A DNA stretch of 64,000 nucleotides, from NCBI RefSeq assembly GCF_013285385.1, contig NZ_CP054212.1:496001-560000 (forward strand), read 5' to 3'. Every line of letters begins with the position of its first letter. Within the stretch, counting starts at the first letter, position 1. This document shows, in pieces, positions 8,039-16,294 of this stretch. This DNA is from Paramixta manurensis. Lineage in GTDB: Bacteria > Pseudomonadota > Gammaproteobacteria > Enterobacterales > Enterobacteriaceae. The notes under the pieces are model-generated. The model saw nothing but the letters and a program-made list of their open reading frames with translations. It was not told where the DNA came from and ran no database searches. The position numbers and the translations under genes are program-made.

Positions 8039-8601
8039 ACCGATTGCCCTTTGGCATCATCAAACTTGTCCTGTGCGATCAAGATCAGATCGCAAATTTC
8101 ACGTACTGCGCCACGTCCGCCGCCGATACGTGTCACATAATGCGCGCGCGGCAGCAGCAGTGGATGTGCGTCGGCCACCGCCACGCTCAGGCCGACTTTG
8201 GCCATCACCGGCCAATCAATCAGATCATCGCCAATATAGGCGACGTGTTGCGGGCTCAGCGACAGTTTATCCAGAAGTGCGTTGAAGGCCAAAAGCTTAT
8301 CCGACTGGCCCTGGTAAAGATGCGTAATGCCCAGCGTCTTACAACGGTCTTCCATCAGTTTCGCGTTCCGACCGGTTATAATAGCCACTTCCACCGACGA
8401 GGTCAGCAGGCAACGAATACCATAGCCGTCGCGCACGTTGAATGCTTTCAGCTCCTCGCCGTTATTACCCATATAAATCAAGCCATCGGACATCACACCG
8501 TCGACATCGCAAATCAACAATCGAATTTGTTGTGCGCGTGACATGACCTGCTGGCTCACCGCGCCATAGCAGGTATCGATCATATCCTTATCCGAATTCA
8601 T
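8035..8601 (-). CDS. kdsC: KDO-8-phosphate phosphatase
   Basis: KdsC hydrolyses 3-deoxy-D-manno-octulosonate 8-phosphate to KDO, an LPS core sugar. It is a C0-type HAD phosphatase of 188 residues. The nucleophile/acid pair is Asp32 and Asp34 in LLICDVDGVMSDG; motif II is in VAIITGRNA; motif III is the GDDLIDWPVM Asp pair. It lies 17 bp after kdsD and overlaps lptC, so KDO synthesis and LPS export are cotranscribed. Confidence 0.97.
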   Translation of the reverse strand: MNSDKDMIDTCYGAVSQQVMSRAQQIRLLICDVDGVMSDGLIYMGNNGEELKAFNVRDGYGIRCLLTSSVEVAIITGRNAKLMEDRCKTLGITHLYQGQSDKLLAFNALLDKLSLSPQHVAYIGDDLIDWPVMAKVGLSVAVADAHPLLLPRAHYVTRIGGGRGAVREICDLILIAQDKFDDAKGQSV

Positions 8602-8618
8602 TACTGTTTTGTTCCTGT

Positions 8619-9605
8619 TTACACCACGCCAGCGCGTAGCATGTCATGCATATGAACGACGCCGACCAGCTGGTCGCCATCCGCCACCATTACTGATGTA
8701 ATGTGTTTGGTTTGCATTAAATTTAGTGCATCCACCGCTAACATTGTGGGCCGCACACGAATCCCGCCTGGTGTCATAACACTGGCGATGCTGGCATTTT
8801 GAAAATCAATGCCCATATCAAACACCCGCCGTAAATCGCCATCGGTAAACACGCCGGAAATTTTCATTAAATCGTCAACAATGACCGTCATACCAAGGTT
8901 TTTGCGGGTAATCTCCAGCAGTGCATCGCGTAACGATGCATCTTGACTGATATGGGGTATTTCATCGCCGGTATGCATAATATCGCTGACGCGCAGCAAC
9001 AATTTACGCCCCAGCGCGCCGCCAGGGTGTGACAGCGCGAAATCTTCTGCGGTAAAGCCACGTGCCTTGAGTAACGCCACGGCCAGCGCATCGCCCATTA
9101 CCAGCGCCGCCGTGGTGCTGGAGGTAGGCGCCAGACCTAACGGGCAGGCTTCTTGCGGTACTTTAACACAGAGATGAATATCCGCCGCGCGGCCCATGCT
9201 ACTTTCCGGGCGGCTGGTCAGGCAGATGAGAGAAACCTGTAGACGTTTGAGTACCGGAATTAGCGCCAAAATCTCGCCGGACTCGCCGGAATTGGAAATG
9301 GCGAGCACCACATCGCCAGGCCCCACCATGCCTAAATCACCGTGACTGGCTTCGCCCGGATGGACAAAAAAGGACGGTGTACCGGTGCTGGCGAAGGTCG
9401 CCGCCATTTTCTTTCCAATATGGCCTGACTTACCAATCCCCATGACCACGACTTTGCCCTGGCAATAGAACATCATTTCGCATGCCCGGCTAAAATCCTC
9501 ATTAATGTATTGATCGAGCTGCTCCAGCCCTTGGCGTTCAATATCAAGAACGTCCTTACCGGCTTGTTGAAAGTCAAAACCCGGTTCAAGATTGATATGA
9601 GACAT
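8619..9605 (-). CDS. kdsD: D-arabinose 5-phosphate isomerase
   Basis: KdsD converts ribulose 5-phosphate to arabinose 5-phosphate, the first committed precursor of KDO. The 328-residue protein has an N-terminal SIS sugar-isomerase domain (VMGIGKSGHIGKKMAATFASTG; SNSGESGEI; SHPGGALGR) and two C-terminal CBS domains (from about residue 205, ending VVHMHDMLRAG). It sits between yrbG (14-bp gap) and kdsC in the same direction. Confidence 0.97.
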   Translation of the reverse strand: MSHINLEPGFDFQQAGKDVLDIERQGLEQLDQYINEDFSRACEMMFYCQGKVVVMGIGKSGHIGKKMAATFASTGTPSFFVHPGEASHGDLGMVGPGDVVLAISNSGESGEILALIPVLKRLQVSLICLTSRPESSMGRAADIHLCVKVPQEACPLGLAPTSSTTAALVMGDALAVALLKARGFTAEDFALSHPGGALGRKLLLRVSDIMHTGDEIPHISQDASLRDALLEITRKNLGMTVIVDDLMKISGVFTDGDLRRVFDMGIDFQNASIASVMTPGGIRVRPTMLAVDALNLMQTKHITSVMVADGDQLVGVVHMHDMLRAGVV

Positions 9606-9619
9606 GGGTATTCAGTCCT

Positions 9620-10600
9620 TTATCCGTTGAGGCTAAATGGCGCCAGGTACAGTACCGCGACCCAGCTAATAAAACCGCAGAGTAAAATGATACCAGCCCG
9701 GCGCCCAATACGGCGACGGCGCTGTAGGCAAAGTAGGGTAAATAATGCGCTGACGCCCAGCATGATCCAGTAATCGCGCGTAAAGGCGTTTTCATCAATA
9801 CTACCGGGGTAAACCAACGCCGGTAGGCCTGTCACAATCGCAATATTATAAATGTTTGAGCCGATAAGGTTACCTACGGCGATATCATCTTCGCCTTTTA
9901 ATGCGCCTGCGATCACGGTCGCTAACTCCGGCAGACTGGTGCCGACCGAAATAAGGGTAAGGCCAATAACCAGTTCGCTGACGCCAAAATAGTTGGCGAT
10001 CACCGTCGCATTGTCCACCACCATGCGCGTTGACATTGGCAGCATAATCAGCGCAACCGCCAGCCATAAAAAGGCGACCCGGTTGCCGGCATCGTCGCGA
10101 GGCAACTCGGCCAATTGCTCGCGCGTCAGCGTATCGTTATTCTCGCGCTCTGCCCGACGCGCAATGCGAATAATAAACAGAAGGTAAAGTACCGCGATGG
10201 TAATCAACACCACGCCATCGAGGCGACTAAGCTCACTATCAAACAGTATGGCACCGCATAGTAACGTCACCAGCAGCATTAACGGCAGTTCACGTCGTAC
10301 CAGATTCGAATGTATGGTGAGGGGATGAAGCAGGGCGGCTCCGCCGAGGATCAGCAAAATATTGGTAATGTTAGAGCCCATCGCGGTCCCCACCGCGATA
10401 TCCAGTTGTCCGTGCGCTGCGGCGGAAAAGGAGACAATCAGTTCAGGCAATGAAGTTCCAATGCCAACCACGGTCATTCCGATAATCAGCGGCGGAACGC
10501 CAACAGAACGGCACAATATGGCAGCACTGAACACCAGTCGATCGGCACCATAGACCAGTAAAACTAAACCGATGACTAACAGCGCGGTAGCTAAAAGCAT
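9620..10600 (-). CDS. yrbG: YrbG, sodium/calcium exchanger family membrane protein
   Basis: YrbG belongs to the CaCA cation/calcium antiporter superfamily; the physiological ion in bacteria is not settled. The ATG at 10600 follows a good ribosome site (AAAGGAT) and gives 326 residues, like E. coli; a longer frame to 10732 is unsupported. About ten hydrophobic helices are visible, arranged as two inverted halves, each with the alpha-repeat signature: GIGTSLPELIVS and SVGTSLPELATV, plus the partner GSNITNILLI and GSNIYNIAIV motifs. It is divergent from mlaF. Confidence 0.93.
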   Translation of the reverse strand: MLLATALLVIGLVLLVYGADRLVFSAAILCRSVGVPPLIIGMTVVGIGTSLPELIVSFSAAAHGQLDIAVGTAMGSNITNILLILGGAALLHPLTIHSNLVRRELPLMLLVTLLCGAILFDSELSRLDGVVLITIAVLYLLFIIRIARRAERENNDTLTREQLAELPRDDAGNRVAFLWLAVALIMLPMSTRMVVDNATVIANYFGVSELVIGLTLISVGTSLPELATVIAGALKGEDDIAVGNLIGSNIYNIAIVTGLPALVYPGSIDENAFTRDYWIMLGVSALFTLLCLQRRRRIGRRAGIILLCGFISWVAVLYLAPFSLNG

Positions 10601-10826
10601 GAAGAATCCTTTGATCGGATACACTTGTCCGTTATGTAACGTGACGTTTTCCGGGCAGAGCAACGTAGAATGGCGATGATTTTGACGGTCTGTGAGCAAA
10701 AAGTAAAACGTATGCCGGTTTTCGCCACACATTGGCGGTAAGTTTCTGTAAAAGTGTGGTCTGATGCCTGCTTTACGCTACTATCGACAGTAAATTAGTA
10801 CGCCTGATACCGGGAAAGAGGTGATG

Positions 10827-11642
10827 ATGAATCAGGGGCAAACGAATTTGGTCGAGGTCCGCAACGTGAGCTTCTCACGCGGAGAGCGGTCGATATTCGA
10901 TAATATTTCGCTGACGGTCCCGAAGGGAAAAGTAACGGCCATTATGGGGCCTTCAGGTATTGGGAAAACGACATTGCTGCGCCTCATTGGCGGTCAGTTG
11001 CAGCCCAATGGGGGTGAAATCTGGTTTAACGGTGAAAATATCCCCGCTTTATCGCGCTCTCGCTTATATGAAGCGAGAAAAAAAATGAGCATGTTGTTCC
11101 AGTCTGGCGCACTGTTTACCGATCTAACCGTCTATGAAAATGTCGCCTGGCCATTGCGTGAGCATACGCGGCTACCGGCGCCGCTATTGCACAGCACAGT
11201 AATGATGAAGCTTGAAGCGGTAGGGCTGCGCGGGGCGGCGTATTTAAAACCTTCGGAACTCTCTGGCGGGATGGCGCGCCGCGCGGCGCTGGCGCGCGCC
11301 ATCGCGTTGGAGCCTGAGCTGATTATGTTTGACGAACCCTTCGTGGGTCAGGATCCGATTACGATGGGCGTGTTGGTGAAACTGATCGATGAATTGAACC
11401 ACTCACTCGGCGTGACCTGTATTGTCGTTTCACATGATGTGCCGGAGGTCTTGAGCATTGCTGATTACGCCTATATTGTTGCCGGACAAAAAATTATTGC
11501 TCAAGGAACGACTCAGGCGCTAGAGGAAAACGATGATGCTCGCGTACGTCAGTTTATTGACGGCATTGCGGATGGGCCGGTGCCATTTCGTTTTCCTGCC
11601 GGAGATTATCTGACGGATCTCACCGGCTCGGGGAGTAACTAA
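10827..11642 (+). CDS. mlaF: MlaF, ATPase of phospholipid transport ABC complex
   Basis: MlaF powers the MlaFEDB complex that moves phospholipids between the inner membrane and periplasmic MlaC to keep outer-membrane asymmetry. The 271-residue protein has Walker A GPSGIGKTT, signature LSGGMARRAALARAI, Walker B LIMFDEPFVGQDP and switch SHDVPE. GTG-ATG-ATG stand in tandem at 10821-10829; the third is placed best after GAGG (5-nt spacer) and is used here. First gene of mlaFEDCB. Confidence 0.97.
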   Translation: MNQGQTNLVEVRNVSFSRGERSIFDNISLTVPKGKVTAIMGPSGIGKTTLLRLIGGQLQPNGGEIWFNGENIPALSRSRLYEARKKMSMLFQSGALFTDLTVYENVAWPLREHTRLPAPLLHSTVMMKLEAVGLRGAAYLKPSELSGGMARRAALARAIALEPELIMFDEPFVGQDPITMGVLVKLIDELNHSLGVTCIVVSHDVPEVLSIADYAYIVAGQKIIAQGTTQALEENDDARVRQFIDGIADGPVPFRFPAGDYLTDLTGSGSN

Positions 11643-11646
11643 ACTG

Positions 11647-12429
11647 ATGTTTCTACGTGCGCTGTCATCCTTTGGAAGGCGTGGAATTAATACCTGTGCG
11701 GCATTTGGTCGGGCAGGGCTGATGCTGTTTCATGCGCTGGTGGGGAAACCCCAGTTTCGTAAGCATGGGCCATTGGTGATCAAACAACTATATAGCGTAG
11801 GTGTGCTTTCGTTATTGATTATCGTGGTTTCCGGCCTGTTTATCGGCATGGTGCTTGGCTTGCAAGGGTATTTGGTGTTAACCACCTATAGCGCCGAAAC
11901 CAGCCTTGGTATGCTGGTGGCGCTTTCGCTGTTGCGAGAGTTAGGCCCGGTGGTCACTGCGTTGCTGTTTGCGGGCCGTGCCGGTTCTGCGTTGACGGCG
12001 GAAATTGGCTTGATGAAGGCGACGGAGCAACTGTCTAGCATGGAAATGATGGCGGTTGATCCATTACGTCGGGTGGTTTCGCCGCGCTTCTGGGCGGGGT
12101 TCATTAGCTTGCCGCTGCTGGCGCTGATTTTCACCGCGGTAGGGATTTGGGGCGGTTCGCTGGTTGGCGTAAGCTGGAAAGGTATTGATCCCGGCTTTTT
12201 CTGGTCGGCAATGCAAAGCGCAGTCGACATACGAACCGATATTCTTAACTGCGTGATTAAAAGCGCCGTCTTTGCCGTGACGGTGACGTGGATTGCGCTG
12301 TTTAACGGTTATGACGCCATTCCGACCTCGGAAGGGATTAGTCGGGCTACAACGCGTACCGTGGTGCATTCATCGCTGGCGGTGCTCGGTCTGGATTTTG
12401 TGCTGACGGCACTGATGTTTGGGAACTGA
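11647..12429 (+). CDS. mlaE: MlaE, permease of phospholipid transport complex
   Basis: MlaE is the integral membrane subunit of MlaFEDB. The 260-residue protein has an amphipathic N-terminus and five to six hydrophobic segments. The coupling region includes LLRELGPVVTALLFAGRAGSALTAE (split here only by length), the permease-MlaE family hallmark that contacts the ATPase. It starts four bases after mlaF and ends four bases before mlaD. Confidence 0.97.
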   Translation: MFLRALSSFGRRGINTCAAFGRAGLMLFHALVGKPQFRKHGPLVIKQLYSVGVLSLLIIVVSGLFIGMVLGLQGYLVLTTYSAETSLGMLVALSLLRELGPVVTALLFAGRAGSALTAEIGLMKATEQLSSMEMMAVDPLRRVVSPRFWAGFISLPLLALIFTAVGIWGGSLVGVSWKGIDPGFFWSAMQSAVDIRTDILNCVIKSAVFAVTVTWIALFNGYDAIPTSEGISRATTRTVVHSSLAVLGLDFVLTALMFGN

Positions 12430-12433
12430 AGCA

Positions 12434-12982
12434 ATGCAAACCAAGAAAAGTGAAATTTGGGTAGGTGCGTTTATGCTGCTGGCGCTGTTAGCAGTCATTT
12501 TCCTCTGCCTGCGCGTGGCCGATCTCAAGTCGCTGGGTACTGAGCCCACCTGGAAACTCTATGCGACTTTCGACAATATTGGCGGCCTGAAAGTCAGTTC
12601 GCCGGTAAAAATCGGTGGTGTGGTTATTGGGCGTGTTACCGACATTTCTCTCGACCCCAAAAACTATTCGCCGCGCGTTACCATGGCAATTGACGATAAA
12701 TATAACCAGTTACCTGATACCAGCTCATTGGCGATTCGTACCCAAGGGTTATTAGGTGAGCAGTTCCTGGCGCTGAACGTCGGTTTTGACGATCCGGAAA
12801 TGGGGACTGCGATCCTGAAAGATGGCGATACATTGCGTGACACCAAATCCGCGCTAGTGCTGGAAGATTTGATTGGTCAGTTCCTCTATAAGAGCGGGAA
12901 CGGCGATGACAAGAATAAGCAAGAGCAGAACGCGCCGCCATCGGGTGCGCAACCTGCTCCTGCCGCACCGGAACAACCATAA
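12434..12982 (+). CDS. mlaD: MlaD, MCE-domain lipid-binding subunit
   Basis: MlaD is anchored in the inner membrane and forms a periplasmic MCE hexamer with a central lipid pore. The 182-residue protein has one N-terminal helix (VGAFMLLALLAVIFLCL), then the MCE domain with DNIGGLKVSSPVKIGGVVIG and the pore-loop region TQGLLGEQFL. The C-terminal tail is low complexity (PPSGAQPAPAAPEQP). The ATG at 12434 fits the family; an upstream in-frame start would overlap mlaE. Confidence 0.97.
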   Translation: MQTKKSEIWVGAFMLLALLAVIFLCLRVADLKSLGTEPTWKLYATFDNIGGLKVSSPVKIGGVVIGRVTDISLDPKNYSPRVTMAIDDKYNQLPDTSSLAIRTQGLLGEQFLALNVGFDDPEMGTAILKDGDTLRDTKSALVLEDLIGQFLYKSGNGDDKNKQEQNAPPSGAQPAPAAPEQP

Positions 12983-12992
12983 GAGGTCAGAT

Positions 12993-13628
12993 ATGATTAA
13001 ACGTTTTTTGATGGTCGCGCTGCTGGCGATAGCGCCGTTAGCGGCGACTGCTGCCGATCAAAGTAACCCGTATAAGCTGATGAATGAGGCGGCGGCTAAA
13101 ACTTTTACCCGCTTAAAAAACGAGCAACCTAAAATCAAGCAGGACCCGAACTATCTGCGCGACGTTGTAAAACAAGAACTACTGCCGTACGTACAAATCA
13201 AGTATGCAGGTGCGCTGGTATTGGGCCGTTATTATAAAGAAGCTACCCCGGCGCAGCGCGAAGCCTACTTTAAGGCGTTTGGCGATTACCTGGCGCAGGC
13301 CTATGGGCAAGCTTTAGCGCTGTATAATGGCCAAACTTATCAGGTTGCGCCTGAGCAGCCGATTGGCGACGCCAACATTGTCGCGATCCGGGTGACCATT
13401 ATCGATCCAAACGGCCGTCCTCCGGTTCGTCTGGATTTTCAGTGGCGTAAAAACACCCGTACCGGTGACTGGCAGGCATATGACATGATTGCCGAAGGGA
13501 TCAGTATGATCACCACCAAACAAAATGAGTGGAGCGATACGTTACGCCAGAAAGGCATTGATGGCCTGACTGAGCAGTTGAAATCGTACGCGGCGCAGCC
13601 GATTACGTTGGATAAGAATAAGCAATGA
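12993..13628 (+). CDS. mlaC: MlaC, periplasmic phospholipid shuttle
   Basis: MlaC carries phospholipid between the outer-membrane MlaA-porin complex and inner-membrane MlaFEDB. The product from 12993 is 211 residues with a signal peptide (FLMVALLAIAPLAATAA) and the MlaC/Ttg2D domain, including YVQIKYAGALVLGRYYK and MIAEGISMITTKQNEW. The ATG follows an AAGAGGT ribosome site. It overlaps mlaB by four bases. Confidence 0.96.
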   Translation: MIKRFLMVALLAIAPLAATAADQSNPYKLMNEAAAKTFTRLKNEQPKIKQDPNYLRDVVKQELLPYVQIKYAGALVLGRYYKEATPAQREAYFKAFGDYLAQAYGQALALYNGQTYQVAPEQPIGDANIVAIRVTIIDPNGRPPVRLDFQWRKNTRTGDWQAYDMIAEGISMITTKQNEWSDTLRQKGIDGLTEQLKSYAAQPITLDKNKQ

Positions 13629-13930
13629 CCGGGCAATTGCGTTGGCATGTTGAGGGGCAGACACTGTGCCTGCAAGGCGAACTTGATCGTGAAACGCTAA
13701 TCTCGCTGTGGCAGCAACGCGAGACGGTAATGAAGCAGATCGACATTATCGACGTGTCGGCGCTGGAACGGGTTGATTCTGCCGGGTTGGCGCTGTTGGT
13801 CCATCTCCGGCAGATGGCGCAGCAGCCTGGTAAAACACCGCTCTTTAACGGCGTGACGGATAAATTGCATTCGTTAATTACGCTGTATAACTTACAGCAG
13901 ATCATTGTTTCTGCTGCAAAACCACAATAG
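13625..13930 (+). CDS. mlaB: MlaB, STAS-domain regulator of MlaFEDB
   Basis: MlaB is a cytoplasmic STAS protein bound to MlaF and needed for ATPase activity and complex stability. The 101-residue product shows the STAS core, IDIIDVSALERVDSAGLALLVHL, with the conserved Asp-Ser at the helix start. It overlaps mlaC by ATGA and is followed by a strong terminator at 13951, which closes the mla operon. Confidence 0.95.
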   Translation: MTGQLRWHVEGQTLCLQGELDRETLISLWQQRETVMKQIDIIDVSALERVDSAGLALLVHLRQMAQQPGKTPLFNGVTDKLHSLITLYNLQQIIVSAAKPQ

Positions 13931-13950
13931 TGGTGGTGAAGCATTCCACT

Positions 13951-13976
13951 AGCCCCTGCTTTGGCAGGGGCTTTTT
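13951..13976 (+). terminator. intrinsic terminator after mlaB
   Basis: A perfect 9-bp stem, AGCCCCTGC / GCAGGGGCT, with a 4-nt loop is followed by a T-run. It ends mlaFEDCB and separates it from ibaG-murA. Confidence 0.9.
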
Positions 13977-14046
13977 GCTTATTTAAGATAAATGCGCTTT
14001 CAACTAAGATGTCAGCCTGTTTATCATCAACCGAATTAGAAATGAT

Positions 14047-14301
14047 ATGGAAAATAGTGAAATTCAGTCCGTGCTGATGAGCGCGTTACCCTTGCAAGAA
14101 GTGCATGTCACCGGTGATGGCAGCCATTTTCAGGTTATTGCCGTGGGTGAAATGTTCGGCGAATTGAGCCGGGTAAAAAAACAGCAAACCGTGTATGCGC
14201 CATTAATGGAATATATTGCAGATAATCGCATTCATGCGGTTTCTATCAAAACCTATACGCCGGATGAATGGGCGCGTGACCGTAAACTAAACGGTTTTTA
14301 A
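14047..14301 (+). CDS. ibaG: IbaG, BolA-family protein
   Basis: IbaG is an acid-induced BolA-family protein that binds [2Fe-2S] clusters with monothiol glutaredoxin. The 84-residue product matches E. coli IbaG in length and in the BolA core: VHVTGDGSHFQVIAVGEMF, the RVKKQQTVYAPL stretch and the C-terminal IHAVSIKTYTPDEW. The conserved His of the BolA fold is in IADNRIHAV. It lies 74 bp upstream of murA in the same direction. Confidence 0.95.
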   Translation: MENSEIQSVLMSALPLQEVHVTGDGSHFQVIAVGEMFGELSRVKKQQTVYAPLMEYIADNRIHAVSIKTYTPDEWARDRKLNGF

Positions 14302-14375
14302 GCTGCTCGCGCGGCCATCGCGGGCGGTGGCCCGGCATCAGCCTTTTGAGTATCTGACGACAGAGAACAGTTGCA

Positions 14376-15635
14376 ATGGATAAATTTCGTGTGCAGGGTC
14401 CGACCCGGCTCAGTGGTGAAGTGACAATTTCCGGTGCTAAAAATGCCGCGCTGCCGATCCTGTTTGCCGCTTTATTGGCTGAAGAGCCGGTAGAAATCCA
14501 GAATGTCCCCAAACTGAAGGACATCGATACCACCATGAAGCTGTTGAGCCAACTGGGGGTGAAAGCAGAACGTAATGGTTCCGTGCATCTGGATGCTAGC
14601 GATGTCAGCATCTACTGCGCGCCTTATGAGCTGGTGAAAACCATGCGCGCTTCAATTTGGGCGCTTGGGCCGTTGGTGGCGCGTTTTGGTCAGGGGCAGG
14701 TTTCGTTACCGGGCGGCTGCGCAATCGGCGCGCGTCCGGTGGACCTTCATATTAGTGGGCTGGAACAGCTTGGTGCAGAAATCAAGCTGGAAGAAGGGTA
14801 TGTCAAAGCCTCGGTTGATGGCCGCCTGAAAGGCGCACACATCGTGATGGATAAAGTTAGCGTTGGCGCAACGGTAACCATTATGAGTGCAGCCACGCTG
14901 GCAACCGGCACTACGGTGATTGAGAATGCGGCGCGCGAGCCGGAGATTGTCGATACGGCGAATTTTCTCAACACATTAGGCGCTAAAATTTCGGGCGCCG
15001 GTAGCGATCGTATTACTATCGAAGGGGTTGAGCGGCTTGGCGGCGGCGTGTATCGCGTCCTGCCTGATCGTATTGAAACCGGTACTTTCCTGGTCGCGGC
15101 GGCAATTTCCGGCGGTAAAGTGGTGTGCCACAATACACGCCCGGATACGCTGGATGCGGTATTGGCTAAGCTACGCGAAGCAGGTGCCGATATTGAAACC
15201 GGTGAAGATTGGATCAGTCTCGACATGCACGGTAAGCGTCCGAAAGCGGTCAACGTTCGCACTGCCCCGCACCCTGGCTTCCCAACCGATATGCAGGCGC
15301 AGTTTTCATTACTGAACCTGGTGGCGGAAGGGACCGGCGTGATCACCGAAACCATCTTTGAAAACCGTTTTATGCACATCCCTGAGTTGATCCGGATGGG
15401 AGCGCATGCCGAAATTGAGAGTAATACGGCCATTTGCCACGGCGTGGAAAAGTTATCGGGCGCACAGGTAATGGCGACGGATCTGCGTGCTTCCGCCAGT
15501 TTGGTCTTGGCGGGCTGTATTGCGGAAGGTATTACGCTGGTTGATCGTATTTATCATATCGATCGTGGCTATGAGCATATCGAAGATAAGCTGATGGCGA
15601 TGGGCGCCAATATTGAGCGCGTGAAAGGCGAATAA
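14376..15635 (+). CDS. murA: UDP-GlcNAc 1-carboxyvinyltransferase
   Basis: MurA transfers enolpyruvate from PEP to UDP-GlcNAc, the first committed step of peptidoglycan synthesis, in the cytoplasm. The protein is 419 residues, as in E. coli. Lys22 in SGAKNAALPIL and the active-site Cys115 in SLPGGCAIGARP, the residue alkylated by fosfomycin, are present, so the enzyme should be of the normal drug-sensitive type. It is followed by its own terminator. Confidence 0.98.
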   Translation: MDKFRVQGPTRLSGEVTISGAKNAALPILFAALLAEEPVEIQNVPKLKDIDTTMKLLSQLGVKAERNGSVHLDASDVSIYCAPYELVKTMRASIWALGPLVARFGQGQVSLPGGCAIGARPVDLHISGLEQLGAEIKLEEGYVKASVDGRLKGAHIVMDKVSVGATVTIMSAATLATGTTVIENAAREPEIVDTANFLNTLGAKISGAGSDRITIEGVERLGGGVYRVLPDRIETGTFLVAAAISGGKVVCHNTRPDTLDAVLAKLREAGADIETGEDWISLDMHGKRPKAVNVRTAPHPGFPTDMQAQFSLLNLVAEGTGVITETIFENRFMHIPELIRMGAHAEIESNTAICHGVEKLSGAQVMATDLRASASLVLAGCIAEGITLVDRIYHIDRGYEHIEDKLMAMGANIERVKGE

Positions 15636-15663
15636 TCCGCTAACCCGCGCGATCTGAAAACTG

Positions 15664-15698
15664 GCCCTGATTTGGCAAATGCGAAATCAGGGCTTTTT
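15664..15698 (+). terminator. intrinsic terminator after murA
   Basis: GCCCTGATTT (15664-15673) pairs perfectly with AAATCAGGGC (15684-15693) and is followed by TTTTT. Confidence 0.9.
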
Positions 15699-15720
15699 CA
15701 TGGGTAAGAAACATGCTGGA

Positions 15721-15996
15721 TCAGGAGGTATGCGTCCGGCGGATCAATTTTTTCCGATCGATCATTTGGTGTGTTTCCGGATCGAAATAGCGGCTCGGCC
15801 AGATCTTGGAAGGATGAACTTCGATCGCCTCCGCAATAATCCATTCTCCTTTCGGCCATGGACGTGTCAGGGCGTTTGCCAACGTTGACGAGCTAAGCCC
15901 CGCCTCGCGAGAAACTGCCGCCATCGTGGTCCCTTTTTTGCGTAATGCGGCGATCACATCCGCCGGATGCCAGTCTCTATTCCTTACGTTTGCCAT
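15721..15996 (-). CDS. sfsB: SfsB (Nlp), Ner-like DNA-binding regulator
   Basis: SfsB is related to the Ner repressors of Mu-like phages; in E. coli it activates maltose-related genes when overexpressed. From the ATG at 15996, which follows AAAGGAGA, the protein is 91 residues. It contains the HTH (TTMAAVSREAGLSSSTLANALTRPWPKGEWIIAEAI) and the typical tail IWPSRYFDPETHQMI. It is convergent with murA and downstream of ispB. No other phage gene is nearby, so it is a resident host gene. A longer frame to 16020 adds eight unconserved residues. Confidence 0.9.
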   Translation of the reverse strand: MANVRNRDWHPADVIAALRKKGTTMAAVSREAGLSSSTLANALTRPWPKGEWIIAEAIEVHPSKIWPSRYFDPETHQMIDRKKLIRRTHTS

Positions 15997-16025
15997 TATC
16001 TTCTCCTTTTGCCTGTGCAATTTTT

Positions 16026-16158
16026 TGGAAACAATAGATGTAAAATTTACTCTTACTGACTGTTAAGTTTAAGAGTAAGCATTATTACTAAATGAAATCA
16101 TTGAGTAATATGCTTTAATTACGATGGTTTTATAGCAGATAGTTTCCATAAGTTTCCA
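16026..16158. promoter_or_regulatory. AT-rich sfsB upstream region with repeats
   Basis: The region between sfsB and ispB is strongly AT-rich. It holds a 9-bp inverted repeat, TTACTCTTA (16047-16055) and TAAGAGTAA (16070-16078). It also holds GTTTCCA twice as direct repeats 10 bp apart (16142-16148, 16152-16158), and once inverted as TGGAAAC (16026-16032). These are plausible operator elements for SfsB or another factor; binding is not shown by sequence. Confidence 0.45.
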
Positions 16159-16254
16159 GTAAAATTTGTGTGAGGGTGTGGAATTGTGTTTTTTATCGCA
16201 AAAGGGCTGAAATGAGTGAAAGGTGAAGTGGGGCAGGAAAGAGAGGGATAAGGA

Positions 16255-16285
16255 GCCGGGCGACACTAGTCGTCGCGCGCCCGGC
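16255..16285 (-). terminator. GC-rich hairpin after ispB
   Basis: GCCGGGCG (16255-16262) and CGCCCGGC (16278-16285) form a perfect 8-bp stem just downstream of the ispB stop. The following minus-strand sequence has no clear T-run, so termination may be weak or Rho-assisted. Confidence 0.45.
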
Positions 16286-16294
16286 TGGACGAGC

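Noticed and set aside
14747..15433. A 228-codon open frame opposite murA
   Set aside because: Antisense shadow of a conserved gene with no recognisable domain.
15721..15996. Prophage remnant suggested by the Ner-like gene
   Set aside because: sfsB is a normal enterobacterial gene at this place and no other phage gene, att repeat or composition change is present.
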